This document shows, in pieces, positions 9,708-18,050 of a stretch of 64,000 nucleotides of DNA; the stretch's first letter is position 1, and each line of letters begins with the position of its first letter. The DNA lies in NCBI GenBank assembly GCA_028554795.2, contig CM068839.1, forward strand, positions 16,438,720 through 16,502,719. Reading direction: 5' to 3'. The notes beneath the pieces were generated by a model, which searched no databases, was not told the DNA's origin, and saw only the letters and a program-made list of their open reading frames with translations. A program made the position numbers and the translations under genes. The stretch is from Sinohyriopsis cumingii. Lineage: Eukaryota > Mollusca > Bivalvia > Unionida > Unionidae.

Positions 9708-12700
9708 GTTTTTTTTATCCTGTTGGCGGTACCCGAGAGTTTTCTATCAATGATGCTTGCATCGATGACTCCGTCACTGGCTTTGTCACTGGCTTCGTCA
9801 ATAACAATTCTTCGAAGCTGATTTATCCTTCGTACTCTGGACACTGCAAGATAGACTAGATTTGACCATTCGATGCGATTATCAACCATCCAAACAATTG
9901 TGTCCGTGATGGTTAGTCCCTGTGAGGAATGTATTGTTGTTGCGTATCCTAGCGTCCACGGGGATTTATCAGCACGTAGCGCGTCCTCGACGACGCTGAT
10001 ATCAACGAGCACAATATCATTCAGCACGAGAATTTGTTTTTCTGTCCGGCCCGGGATTTCAACTTCAATGTTCTGCCGCCGTGTGTCCGCGGGTCTATAA
10101 CATAACGGCACTGGACGCGTTGGAAACTTTTCCTTATGCAACGTAAACAACTTCCGCTGAAGTGTGTCCCTGACTATCTTTCTACTCGCTACAATCAAAT
10201 CGTTTGGTCTCCATGTTTCCCAGAATTCATTTAACGGCGTTTCCGGAATCACCTCGCGGATTATTTCACACTGAATTCTATCCGGCTGTAATCTGATTAA
10301 TTTTTTAACCCCGCGCAGTTGTTCATCAAGTGCCCGGTAATCAGTATCGGTTTCTTCATAATAGTCCACAAAACCCTTTAACCAATCATGTGGACCCTCG
10401 CCGACAAATGGTGGTGGTTGGCCATGGTCGCCACACATGATCACCGCTGTATTCGCGCGCAGCAACCAATCAAGAAACATTTGTAAAACATCTAACGAAA
10501 CAGTACATATCTCATCCCAAATGATAACCCCAGGAATAAATTTTTCACCCATTCGATCAGGAGTCCACTCACCGCCGCTGTATCGAAAAAAGCTGTGATA
10601 AGTAACGGCGTCAACATTTCGTTGTTTTATCTCTCGCGCTAGTCTATGGGTCGGTGTAAGCACGATTATACTTGCCCGCGTTCGAAATAATTCAATTGCC
10701 CGAGTCGTCTTTCCTGACCCGCCACAGCCGCTTAAATAAACTGTTTTGTGTCTACAAATTGGATCAGAACACGGTGGTGCATTAGACCATTCTGATAATT
10801 TATCACCGCGTAAGTAATTGTTTTCAACGGTGACATCTGCTGACGGGGAATAATCGCGTCGTATTTCATTTTTAATTCTCCATGTACCCCAACTCTCGTC
10901 CGGACTAGTAAACTCGGCTACGTTTTCCTTATACGCTACGTCAACATAAAACGAATCAACGGCTACTCTAACCGCGGTGTCGGGGAATCTATTTATCATC
11001 GAGAATAAATTGATAGCGGCGTAACCCAGCATAGACGCCCTCAAATGCGGGTATGCCGGGCTGTCTCCGTCGCTGTAGGTAACAACTGTACCCAACCTTG
11101 TTCCATTGGACAAGAAAGCTGTTTCGCAGTTCACATATCTATTTTTCGCCACTGCGTCCTTGATTACGAAATCATATTCTGCGTCATCTATAATCAGCCG
11201 TGAGCAATATCGTTTGTAGTCGCAGTTTTTTCCACCTTGTGTGAACTTACCGATTATTCTTCTACCGAGATCTTTTGCCTCGCGGTTTCGTTGGTTGAAT
11301 ATCCTTTTGGACCATTCGATGATATATTCCTCGTCGGCATCGATGTGTTTTTTGGACTCGTCAATTATGCTATCTAGACGCTCCGGTTCTGGTAACCAGA
11401 CTTCAGTCTGCGCTCGGTATGATATAATCGCGTCACTGACAATCAACGATACAAGCATGCTACAATCAATCATGTACCGTAGCAGCGCTATTGGCAACCA
11501 CTTCTTTTCAGCCATGTGTCTACCGATCCAAATATAGCAACAGCGATGAAGTCCTGCCGCGAACTCAAATGATACTATGCGAGCGAATCCGGTTAAATCA
11601 AAATCAGGCAGTGGTCCATTAATAGCAACACGAGTCATTTCATGTCTGGGGTGTCCAAATCGTTTGAAATACTCAGCGGCGGATCCATACCCGAGAAAAC
11701 TCGCTGGATAACAGGCAACCATATCAACGGAAATCATAGCGTTGCGGTTGTATTCAGTGTTCCATAGTCCACCGTGATAGTATTCCAAACAACTGGATTG
11801 TACATCCGGTAGAAATTCCTTGCGTGTTGGACTCCACGCATTTTTCCTCGCTGCAACATGAGCCGCAACCGATGGAATCGTAAAACAATTTGTTAGCAGT
11901 TGTTCATCATGCTCTTCAAATTCTATGGCGGTTTTTTTCATCCTGTTGTGAAACGCTTCAGTGCGATATAATTCACCGTTTGGTCTTACAAACTGATCAA
12001 AGGTATCAGCGCTGCGAAGTAACCACACTGATACAGGGTCGTTTTTACACAAATAAGCGATAGCATCAAATAGTTTCCTCTCCGCGAGAAACCCGTTCTC
12101 TTCCAGGAATTCTTCGGGTATATACTTTACTGTTCTATCCCGTGGAAACACTGTAATCGCGGGCGTCCATGCGTGTTCGTTATGATCAATAATTTTGATT
12201 GGGGCTCCCTTCGATTTATACTTCGATTCGTATAATACTTCACCGGTTATCGTTGTAACGGTTATTGGAAATCTCAACGACGTTTCTAATCTCGCTATGT
12301 CGCTGATGGTCGCTCCACGCTCTTTTACGGTTAGTTCCCACTGGTTGATTTTGCTACGTCGTAAATCAGTCAATTTGTTTCCTCGACATGCATTTGTAAA
12401 ATGCTCTATTATTCGTTCTGCTACACAATTTATCCCCGTTGACTGTCTCATCGGTTTCAGTTTTCCGATATCAGGTTTCTTATTTAACGGGTATATTCCA
12501 TAAACAACTGCTGTTTCAGGATACGCTCGTTCATAGTATGGTCTGTCAATTCCGGTTAATAACCCCGGCTTGGAGTCGCGGCTAACAGTGACTGTTTTCT
12601 TGTCGCTGAGAACTGGTTCAAATTTATCACGTATGATCCAATCACCTGATTCCACCCGGACAATGAATTTTACTCTGAAGAAATACCTTTTACCGTCAAG

Positions 12701-12943
12701 TTGTGATATTATCGTTGCTGCGCGGTTGTCGTTCATGGTAGCATCAACAACGCCATCAATTCGAAATGTTGACCAACCATGAGATGCGCCATCACGCTTG
12801 AATTCATCGATACAATCGCGTATTTTATTCAACAGGGTTCTATCGTTTATTAACGCTTTTGGTGTGTCCTTGAGGACTCTATCGAGATTGAACTTAATAT
12901 TTTTCCGGGGCTTAATTGCTGCTAATCTCTCGAACTCATCCAT
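9695..12943 (-). CDS. Family-B-like DNA polymerase fused to SF1 helicase
   Basis: Predicted replicase of the element, 1082 residues from MDEFERLAAIKP (Met at 12943; a further Met at 12991 would overlap the divergent neighbour). N-terminal 160-270: NCVAERIIEHF and HNEHAW, as in divergent organellar/viral family-B polymerases. Polymerase motif A is SVDMVACYP (about 406-413), a motif B remnant is RRIIGKFTQ (561-569), motif C is VAVDSFYV (661-668), keeping the second Asp of DTD. No clear 3'-5' exonuclease motifs are seen. From about 730 an SF1 (Pif1/RecD-like) helicase follows: Walker A GCGGSGKTT (739-747), VIIWDE (806-811), CGDHGQPPP (837-845), TIHSSQGLTI (1003-1012), AVSR (1033-1036). Canonical Polinton PolB lacks this helicase. 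I recall similar fusions in glomeromycete genomes (unverified). Confidence 0.88.
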   Translation of the reverse strand: MDEFERLAAIKPRKNIKFNLDRVLKDTPKALINDRTLLNKIRDCIDEFKRDGASHGWSTFRIDGVVDATMNDNRAATIISQLDGKRYFFRVKFIVRVESGDWIIRDKFEPVLSDKKTVTVSRDSKPGLLTGIDRPYYERAYPETAVVYGIYPLNKKPDIGKLKPMRQSTGINCVAERIIEHFTNACRGNKLTDLRRSKINQWELTVKERGATISDIARLETSLRFPITVTTITGEVLYESKYKSKGAPIKIIDHNEHAWTPAITVFPRDRTVKYIPEEFLEENGFLAERKLFDAIAYLCKNDPVSVWLLRSADTFDQFVRPNGELYRTEAFHNRMKKTAIEFEEHDEQLLTNCFTIPSVAAHVAARKNAWSPTRKEFLPDVQSSCLEYYHGGLWNTEYNRNAMISVDMVACYPASFLGYGSAAEYFKRFGHPRHEMTRVAINGPLPDFDLTGFARIVSFEFAAGLHRCCYIWIGRHMAEKKWLPIALLRYMIDCSMLVSLIVSDAIISYRAQTEVWLPEPERLDSIIDESKKHIDADEEYIIEWSKRIFNQRNREAKDLGRRIIGKFTQGGKNCDYKRYCSRLIIDDAEYDFVIKDAVAKNRYVNCETAFLSNGTRLGTVVTYSDGDSPAYPHLRASMLGYAAINLFSMINRFPDTAVRVAVDSFYVDVAYKENVAEFTSPDESWGTWRIKNEIRRDYSPSADVTVENNYLRGDKLSEWSNAPPCSDPICRHKTVYLSGCGGSGKTTRAIELFRTRASIIVLTPTHRLAREIKQRNVDAVTYHSFFRYSGGEWTPDRMGEKFIPGVIIWDEICTVSLDVLQMFLDWLLRANTAVIMCGDHGQPPPFVGEGPHDWLKGFVDYYEETDTDYRALDEQLRGVKKLIRLQPDRIQCEIIREVIPETPLNEFWETWRPNDLIVASRKIVRDTLQRKLFTLHKEKFPTRPVPLCYRPADTRRQNIEVEIPGRTEKQILVLNDIVLVDISVVEDALRADKSPWTLGYATTIHSSQGLTITDTIVWMVDNRIEWSNLVYLAVSRVRRINQLRRIVIDEASDKASDGVIDASIIDRKLSGTANRIKKTAAF

Positions 12944-12982
12944 ATAATTAAAACAAGTATTTAAATGAAAGAATATAGTATA
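12944..12982. promoter_or_regulatory. Divergent spacer between replicase and Cys-rich gene
   Basis: AT-rich spacer (TAATTAAAACAAGTATTTAAAT) between the two likely start codons. It shares the AAAAC/GTTTT theme with the other promoter-like blocks. Confidence 0.4.
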
Positions 12983-13306
12983 ATGAATCACTGCAAATGG
13001 TTGATGATTGGGTCGACAACCCCGTGCAATAAATCATGTAGAGGTGAATTCTGCGGGTACCATTTACAAAGCGTTCGTAATGGTTCTCTTGGCCCCCTCC
13101 CGTGCTTGGTTTGCCACGTCGGTGTAAGAGGAAAATCGCAGTTGTGTATCAATTGTGGCGGAAAGCGATACAGGGAACTAAAACGCTATTATGACAAGCG
13201 AATTAAAAACGCCGTCATTGACCCCACCGCTGACTTCGTCATCAAAACCCCCCAGGACTACGTTGAAAGATTCATAATTAAACCAAATAATAAATTAGAC
13301 AAATAG
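12983..13306 (+). CDS. Cys-rich putative zinc-binding protein
   Basis: About 107 residues from MNHCKWL; an in-frame Met at 12965 would add six residues. Cysteines pair as CNKSCRGEFC-GYH and then CLVC...CINCG, suggesting two zinc sites within residues 10-60, followed by a basic helical tail (KRYRELKRYYDKRIKNA). Similar small Cys-rich proteins with RNG-x-x-PLPC spacing occur, to my recollection, in other Polinton-rich genomes, but I know of no function. Divergent partner of the replicase, so an early or replication-linked role is a guess. Frame intact. Confidence 0.7.
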   Translation: MNHCKWLMIGSTTPCNKSCRGEFCGYHLQSVRNGSLGPLPCLVCHVGVRGKSQLCINCGGKRYRELKRYYDKRIKNAVIDPTADFVIKTPQDYVERFIIKPNNKLDK

Positions 13307-13319
13307 TATTATTATATAA

Positions 13320-13853
13320 ATGGACCAAGAATTTCAGCCGCATCCTGTGCTCGTCAATTACGAGGCATCTCGCGACGGCATTGTTAGAAACCGCAAACTG
13401 AAGAAGCCGGTTGGTACCGTAAGTAATCAGGGGTATCTGGTGTTTGGTGCCGGAAAGAAGTAGTACCATGTTCATAGGGCGGTATTTGAGGTATTCAACG
13501 GATTAATCGAAAATGGACTTGTGATTGATCATATTAATAATAATAAGACTGATAATTCTCTTATAAATTTGCAAGCTGTCTCGCAGAGTCAAAATACCAA
13601 AAAAGGCCAAACCGGTAAATACCCAAAGAAAGCAAAACCCGTAAAGTCATTTGATACAACAACTCACGAGGAAAAAATATTTCAGTCGATGAATGAAGCC
13701 AGTAGATACTTTGACATTTGTATCGCCTCAATACGAAAAGTAGCAGAACGAGTATATCAAACAGCAATCTCAAAAAAGACCGGGCATAGAATTCGATTTT
13801 CATATGTAGATACGAAGTCACCGGCGCCTATGGCGCTGACGAAGTCGCCATGA
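13320..13853 (+). pseudogene. HNH endonuclease with IENR1-like tail, in-frame TAG
   Basis: Starts MDQEFQPHPVL at 13320 and is open for 178 codons except TAG at 13461-13463 (codon 48), between AGKK and YHVHRAVFEVFNG. The HNH core is YHVHRAVF then VIDHINNNKTDNSLINLQ and SQSQN. A C-terminal segment IFQSMNEASRYFDICIASIRK resembles the IENR1/NUMOD DNA-binding repeat of homing-type nucleases. It begins 13 bp after the Cys-rich gene. The stop is probably a point mutation; an internal restart would lose the first HNH strand. A homing nuclease could spread by copying into related elements, which is inference. Confidence 0.8.
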
Positions 13854-13919
13854 CAATAAATTGTCCATTCCGGAAGAAAACGAATTATTAAACACCTCGG
13901 GATTGATACACGGGGTTTC

Positions 13920-13958
13920 ATTTTTTTTTATTTAAAAACAAGATGTTTTATAGGAATA
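13920..13958 (+). promoter_or_regulatory. Promoter-like motif before 13959 gene
   Basis: T-rich run, then TTTAAAAACAAGATGTTTTATAGGAATA and ATG: an AAAACA...TGTTTT inverted repeat followed by an AATA start context, as in the related blocks. Confidence 0.4.
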
Positions 13959-14339
13959 ATGAATATCGAAGACATCAATAATATATTAGCCGAGATTTCA
14001 AAATTAAAAAATCAAGGAATTGAATTATCTGATGGTCTCGACAGTGAAAAAATATTATCCGATTATGAGATTATTAACGAACAATCGAAACGGGGACGTT
14101 TTACCCTGGCCCGCGAGTACTTTTTTATAAAACGATTACAACATACGATCAATGAAAACTTGTACCACAATGACGCAAATGCATTCATTGGACTATTCAC
14201 TGCCGTTGAAATAATACGAAAAAAACTCGGACGTGTTTATGAACGACGCCGGGAGATTTCTAGTAAGATCAAAAACATTAGAAGGATTATAGACGAAAAC
14301 TCCGGCGAGAAATTAGAAATTGCTTCGCAATTGCAATAA
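13959..14339 (+). CDS. Small helical protein, unknown
   Basis: 126 residues, MNIEDINNILAEISKLK..., rich in Glu, Lys, Ile and Arg with no membrane segment or cysteine pattern. Spacing of Leu/Ile suggests mostly helix, perhaps coiled coil, over residues 1-25 and 85-126. Its stop TAA overlaps the ATG of the next gene by one base (TAATG), so the two are probably translated from one message and may act together. No family recognised. Intact and flanked by intact genes, so likely real. Confidence 0.7.
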   Translation: MNIEDINNILAEISKLKNQGIELSDGLDSEKILSDYEIINEQSKRGRFTLAREYFFIKRLQHTINENLYHNDANAFIGLFTAVEIIRKKLGRVYERRREISSKIKNIRRIIDENSGEKLEIASQLQ

Positions 14340-15268
14340 TGGTAGGCGAATCACTTACTACTCGGCTAGCCAGAGAGCGGCTAGCAGCGCTTAAAAAGTT
14401 TATACCGTTACGAGACAGGGTCCGAGAGCAACTTCAAACGCGGCAGCAACTACAAACCGATTTTACTGTTGGAAGCGAACAACTCTTTGCCCCGGTAACT
14501 AAAGCGACCAAAGATGTTACGGCGGCAACTGTACCCGTCCTCGATGCGCTTGAAAAGATAGCGGCTCAGACCGAACAAACAAAAAGGTCTTTAGAAACAC
14601 TAGCGGCTGCCACAACACGGAGGCCACCACCACTCGCTATAACCGAACCACAAGAACCTTATGTTACAATGGCCGACGAAGAAGAACTAGGCGCCACCGC
14701 AAGAGAACCAGAAGAAGAAATACCGGAAGAAACATCGGAAGAAACATCGGAAGAAAAAAAGAGAGAGAGGAATATACCCCGTAATGTGCTTAGAAAGTCC
14801 ACAATAGATCAAATCAGGCCCTTCAGCGATGAAGAATTAATTGATTTTGCCGCCAACAATTTTGCTAAGAAAACACGAGATAGGCATATCAATAGCGGCT
14901 ACAAGAAAAATATAAAGTCGTTAAGGGATTGGACAAGAATAGTGTATTTAGTGAGTAAACATAAAGATGTATTACTACGTGGTGATGGTCCCGATTACGA
15001 CGCATTCCACAAGAAAGTTGAAAAAAGGGTAAAACTAAAAAAAGGAAAAGGATACTCTGTTGGTAAAGAATCCTACGGCGTTACCTGTCCTAACAGTGTT
15101 CTCAGTGATATATCACGGCTAGAGGTACTAATCGGAGGAAAACGAGCCGGAAATAACTCTCCGGAAATAATCAATGAGGCCGCTGATATTTGCAAGCGGT
15201 TATTTACGGGCGGTATCATGGACGTTAGTGCGTATCGAACGCTCATAGACGAACTCGTGGATGATTAA
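14339..15268 (+). CDS. Coiled-coil/acidic protein, probable structural protein
   Basis: 309 residues. Residues 1-95 are Gln/Thr/Arg-rich and helical (QLQTRQQLQTDF), then a proline stretch RRPPPLA, an acidic Glu-rich linker at about 115-140 with an EETSEETSEE repeat, and a folded basic C-terminal half ending ISRLEVLIGGKRAGNN...SAYRTLIDELVDD. LRGDG and LIGGK fit loose adenain-type cleavage patterns (LxGxG, LxGG-x). Similar C-terminal stretches occur, as I recall, in other Polinton proteins of unknown role. Position between replication and capsid genes suggests a virion or assembly protein; this is inference. Confidence 0.7.
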   Translation: MVGESLTTRLARERLAALKKFIPLRDRVREQLQTRQQLQTDFTVGSEQLFAPVTKATKDVTAATVPVLDALEKIAAQTEQTKRSLETLAAATTRRPPPLAITEPQEPYVTMADEEELGATAREPEEEIPEETSEETSEEKKRERNIPRNVLRKSTIDQIRPFSDEELIDFAANNFAKKTRDRHINSGYKKNIKSLRDWTRIVYLVSKHKDVLLRGDGPDYDAFHKKVEKRVKLKKGKGYSVGKESYGVTCPNSVLSDISRLEVLIGGKRAGNNSPEIINEAADICKRLFTGGIMDVSAYRTLIDELVDD

Positions 15269-15617
15269 AAAAATTATAAAATTATAAAATTATAAAATTA
15301 TAAAATTATTATCGTTTTTGACTGTTTTTGGTCGTTTTTTGCCATTTTTTGACCGTTTTTGGTCGTTTTTTGCCATTTTTTGACCGTTTTTTGAGGGCAA
15401 AAACCCCAGGAAATCATTTAGAGAAAATCGATGTTTTTGCTGAAAAATCGAAAAAAAACGACTATAGGCAACAAAAAACGACCAAAAATGACTAGAAATC
15501 AGGAAAAAACCGGAAAAAAACCGGATTTTTATCGAGGGCAAAAACCCCAGGAAATTTTGATAAAATTTATTCCGGTTTTCCACACGGCGGTGGGGGAGGG
15601 TGATGATCACAATCACT
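15269..15617. repeat. Repeat-rich intergenic block
   Basis: The only long gap in the element. It opens with five copies of AAATTATA, then two copies of a ~48 bp unit made of GACCGTTTTTGGTCG and TTTTTTGCCATTTT, then GAGGGCAAAAACCCCAGGAAA twice (about 15393 and 15533), and inverted copies of the TTTTTGGTCG word (CGACCAAAAA near 15478). The 62-codon plus frame and 121-codon minus frame here have no protein-like composition. Candidate origin, replication terminator or transcription boundary. Confidence 0.65.
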
Positions 15618-15647
15618 AATTGAAAAACCGGTGTTTTTATAATAAAG
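15618..15647 (+). promoter_or_regulatory. Promoter-like motif before pVI-like gene
   Basis: AATTGAAAAACCGGTGTTTTTATAATAAAG then ATG; same order as the block before the integrase: TTGAAAA, short inverted repeat, GTTTTTATAATAA. Confidence 0.5.
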
Positions 15648-16082
15648 ATGATCATACACTACAACCACGATAAACCAGTACTCGTCTACGTGGTAAACTC
15701 GCGATTGCCTGTTTACCGCGCGTACTATGGAGATGGTCTCGGTAGCACCATTGCGGGGTTATTTACAAGAATGGCTCCAAAAGTAGCGCCGTTAGCCAAA
15801 CAATTAGGAATGAAGGCTATTGATGTTATTCGTGATAAGGGTATTAGTGCTATTGGAGATGTTGCCGGAAAGGCGCTTTCTGCTGCAAAGGACAAACTAA
15901 TGTCGTTGGTGAGGAGAAAAAAGCAAAAACCACCGGTGATGCCATCAACGACAGTGATGCCTGCAAATGTCAGTAAAGTAATAAATAACGCCGTGGAAGA
16001 AAAACTAGAGTCGTTGGTAAACAGTAATCAAGATGACGCCGCAAACATAATAGCGGGGAGTGGTTTAAAACGACGACGATGA
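15648..16082 (+). CDS. Adenovirus pVI-like minor capsid/membrane-active protein
   Basis: 144 residues. Gly-rich start of the mature part (YYGDGLGSTIAGLF, about 26-39) followed by an amphipathic, Ala/Lys-rich helix region to about 85, a basic patch VRRKKQKPP and a C-terminal helix. The end reads NIIAGSGLKRRR: IAGSG fits the (M/I/L)xGx-G cleavage pattern of adenain, and cutting there would release a short basic peptide, as in adenoviral pVI where such a peptide activates the protease. Placed directly upstream of the capsid gene, 30 bp apart. Role in endosome escape and protease activation is inferred from this resemblance. Frame intact. Confidence 0.65.
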   Translation: MIIHYNHDKPVLVYVVNSRLPVYRAYYGDGLGSTIAGLFTRMAPKVAPLAKQLGMKAIDVIRDKGISAIGDVAGKALSAAKDKLMSLVRRKKQKPPVMPSTTVMPANVSKVINNAVEEKLESLVNSNQDDAANIIAGSGLKRRR

Positions 16083-16112
16083 TTTAGATGCATCAGCGTA
16101 TTATTAAATAAA

Positions 16113-17525
16113 ATGTTTAAACGAACAGCTGACCCGGCGTTTGATATGGACGCACCAGTGCACAAGGATGATTCTGTCCGTAATTATCAATTTTATTCCT
16201 ATTATGCAGTACAACCCGACATACGATCGCGAATTGAACTTCAAGTCCATGATACCAGTAAATACTTTTTACCGTGTGAAGCGTTTATTGAAATCGAAGG
16301 AGAACTTGTAACAGAGGCCGATACTCCTGCTGTACCAGCACCGTATCCAGATGGTACCAAAGTTGGCTTAGTCAATAATGGCGTAATGGCGCTGTTTGAG
16401 AGCGCAAAATATCTCATTGACGGGCGAGAGATCGAGTCTATAGAACGCGATGTTGATGTTGCTACAACAATAATCGGGCTAGCAAGATATTCCGACGATT
16501 ACACAAGATCAGCGGGTCCATCTATGATGTTTGCAAAGGATACTAGAAACACTGCCGGAAACTCGCAATTTGTGGTAAGACGACCAAAAAAAAACGCTGG
16601 TGACGCTGATGCTGATGTTGAGAATATGATTATAAACAACGATCCTAATTTCAACACCTAAGCCGTAACACGCATATCAATGTTAACAGGACCGCGTAGA
16701 TCTTTCTCATGCGCGATTCCACTGCATCATATATTTGGATTTTGTAGGAACGTGCGAAAAGTTATCTACGGAGCAAAGCATACCGTGGTACTTGTGCGAA
16801 AAGGTGATGATAGAAATGCAATTTGGAGAATTCCAGCGGATACTGCAAATCCAAATAATGACCCTGGTAAAGTCGTTTTAACTAAAATGTCATTGTGGAT
16901 GCCGGTGTTGACTCCATCCATTACCACAGAGGCACGATTGCTATCCTTCATGGAGCAGGGAGGAAAATCATTACTAAGTTGGCTAACAACAACAACAGAT
17001 ACTAAGCAATCAAATATCAATGGTATATTCACATGGAACCTGGCATCACAACAAGGTATTTCGGCTCCGCGTCATATATTTGTTGCGTTGCAGGATATGA
17101 CGAGAGTTGATGATCAATTATCCAGCCATATGATATTTGATCGATTAGGCGTTACTGACGTCTCGCTGAGAATAAACGGCCAGCAGGAACCATCTGAGGA
17201 TATACAACTTAATTACGGTCAAAACCATATCGCACGTGTGTATCATCGATTGCTGTCGTACATGGGTCGTGATCAAAACGTCGACACTGGTTTGCAAATA
17301 TCACAACTTGATTTCAGAGAACTATATCCGATCTATTACTTTTCGCTGGAACATCTTGATTTAACAAGACAATCCGTCGTTGATATACACTTCCGAGCTA
17401 ATGTAACTCGCGGCACTATTGCTAATTATAGAGCTATTGCTGTCATTCTCAGCGATAAATCAATGCTGTTGGAAGGCGTTGGTGGACGAATGAGAATCGT
17501 TGATGCGCCAGTGGAAAACATGTAA
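16113..17525 (+). pseudogene. Probable major capsid protein, in-frame TAA
   Basis: A 470-residue frame starting MFKRTADPAFDMDAP, interrupted by one TAA at 16659-16661 after NNDPNFNT; the second part runs on in the same frame to 17525. The second part contains IPLHHIFGFCRNVRKVIYGAKH and ends DAPVENM. Size, position next to pVI-like, minor protein and protease genes, and beta-rich composition fit the double jelly-roll capsid protein of Polinton/adintovirus elements. Fold assignment is not proven by eye; a structure prediction would decide. With the stop, only a 182-residue fragment and perhaps a 281-residue restart from Met 16680 could be made, so capsids from this copy alone are unlikely. Confidence 0.7.
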
Positions 17526-17553
17526 TTGAAAACATAAACGCGTTTACAATAAA
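17524..17553 (+). promoter_or_regulatory. Promoter-like motif before 17554 gene
   Basis: AATTGAAAACATAAACGCGTTTACAATAAA then ATG, with the palindrome AAACGCGTTT. The capsid gene's TAA forms the first bases of the motif. Confidence 0.5.
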
Positions 17554-18030
17554 ATGTCGTATAGTGTCGTCAGTGTAGAGTTGACTGATGGTCAAGTCAA
17601 GAAATTACGATCAAAGTCGGCTAAACAATGCGGGACCACAATAACGCTGAAGCCGTCACAGATGGCAGGTGGTAATCATAAGATATCGTTGACGGCGCGT
17701 CAAATAAAACATTTCAATAATGCGATGAAGAACAGAAAGGGTGTTCAGGTAGATTTCTCGGCCGCAGCGATCAAAGACATGGAAAAGACCGGTGGGATAT
17801 TTCCGCTGTTAGCCGCGATTCCAGCGTTGATTGCCGCGGCGGCCCCAGCAGTGGCTAAGGCGGCTGCGTTAGGGGCCGTTGGTACCGCGGCGGGAATGGC
17901 ATTGAAGAAGGCAACCGGGAAAGGCTATAAAAAAAAACGACCCGTAGCAGGAAAGGGTCTAAGACTACCGGGAACCCCGTATTCATGGTACTCGGGAAAG
18001 GGTCTAAGACTACCGGGAACCGTTTATTAA
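17554..18030 (+). CDS. Amphipathic minor virion protein with duplicated tail
   Basis: 158 residues. N-terminal domain VELTDGQVKKLRSKSAKQCG...LTARQIKHFNNAMKNRKG is a shape I associate with a common Polinton virion protein (unnamed). MAGGN at about 37-41 fits the MxGG-x adenain site. A hydrophobic Ala-rich stretch (GGIFPLLAAIPALIAAAAP..., about 80-115) may be a membrane-active helix, followed by basic KKKRP. The tail carries GKGLRLPGTPY (133-143) and GKGLRLPGTVY (148-158), a direct repeat also near-perfect at DNA level (about 17955 and 17997). Lies between capsid and protease genes. Likely a core or penton-base-associated protein; function inferred. Confidence 0.7.
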   Translation: MSYSVVSVELTDGQVKKLRSKSAKQCGTTITLKPSQMAGGNHKISLTARQIKHFNNAMKNRKGVQVDFSAAAIKDMEKTGGIFPLLAAIPALIAAAAPAVAKAAALGAVGTAAGMALKKATGKGYKKKRPVAGKGLRLPGTPYSWYSGKGLRLPGTVY

Positions 18031-18050
18031 CTCAAGAGTCAATGACTCCA

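Noticed and set aside
15290..15655. 121-codon minus-strand ORF in the element's repeat block
   Set aside because: Low-complexity F/K composition caused by T/A-rich repeats.
16659..16661. TAA in the capsid gene as programmed readthrough or splitting into two capsid proteins
   Set aside because: TAA is the least leaky stop, the 182-residue piece is not a complete fold, and other genes of this copy are also broken.
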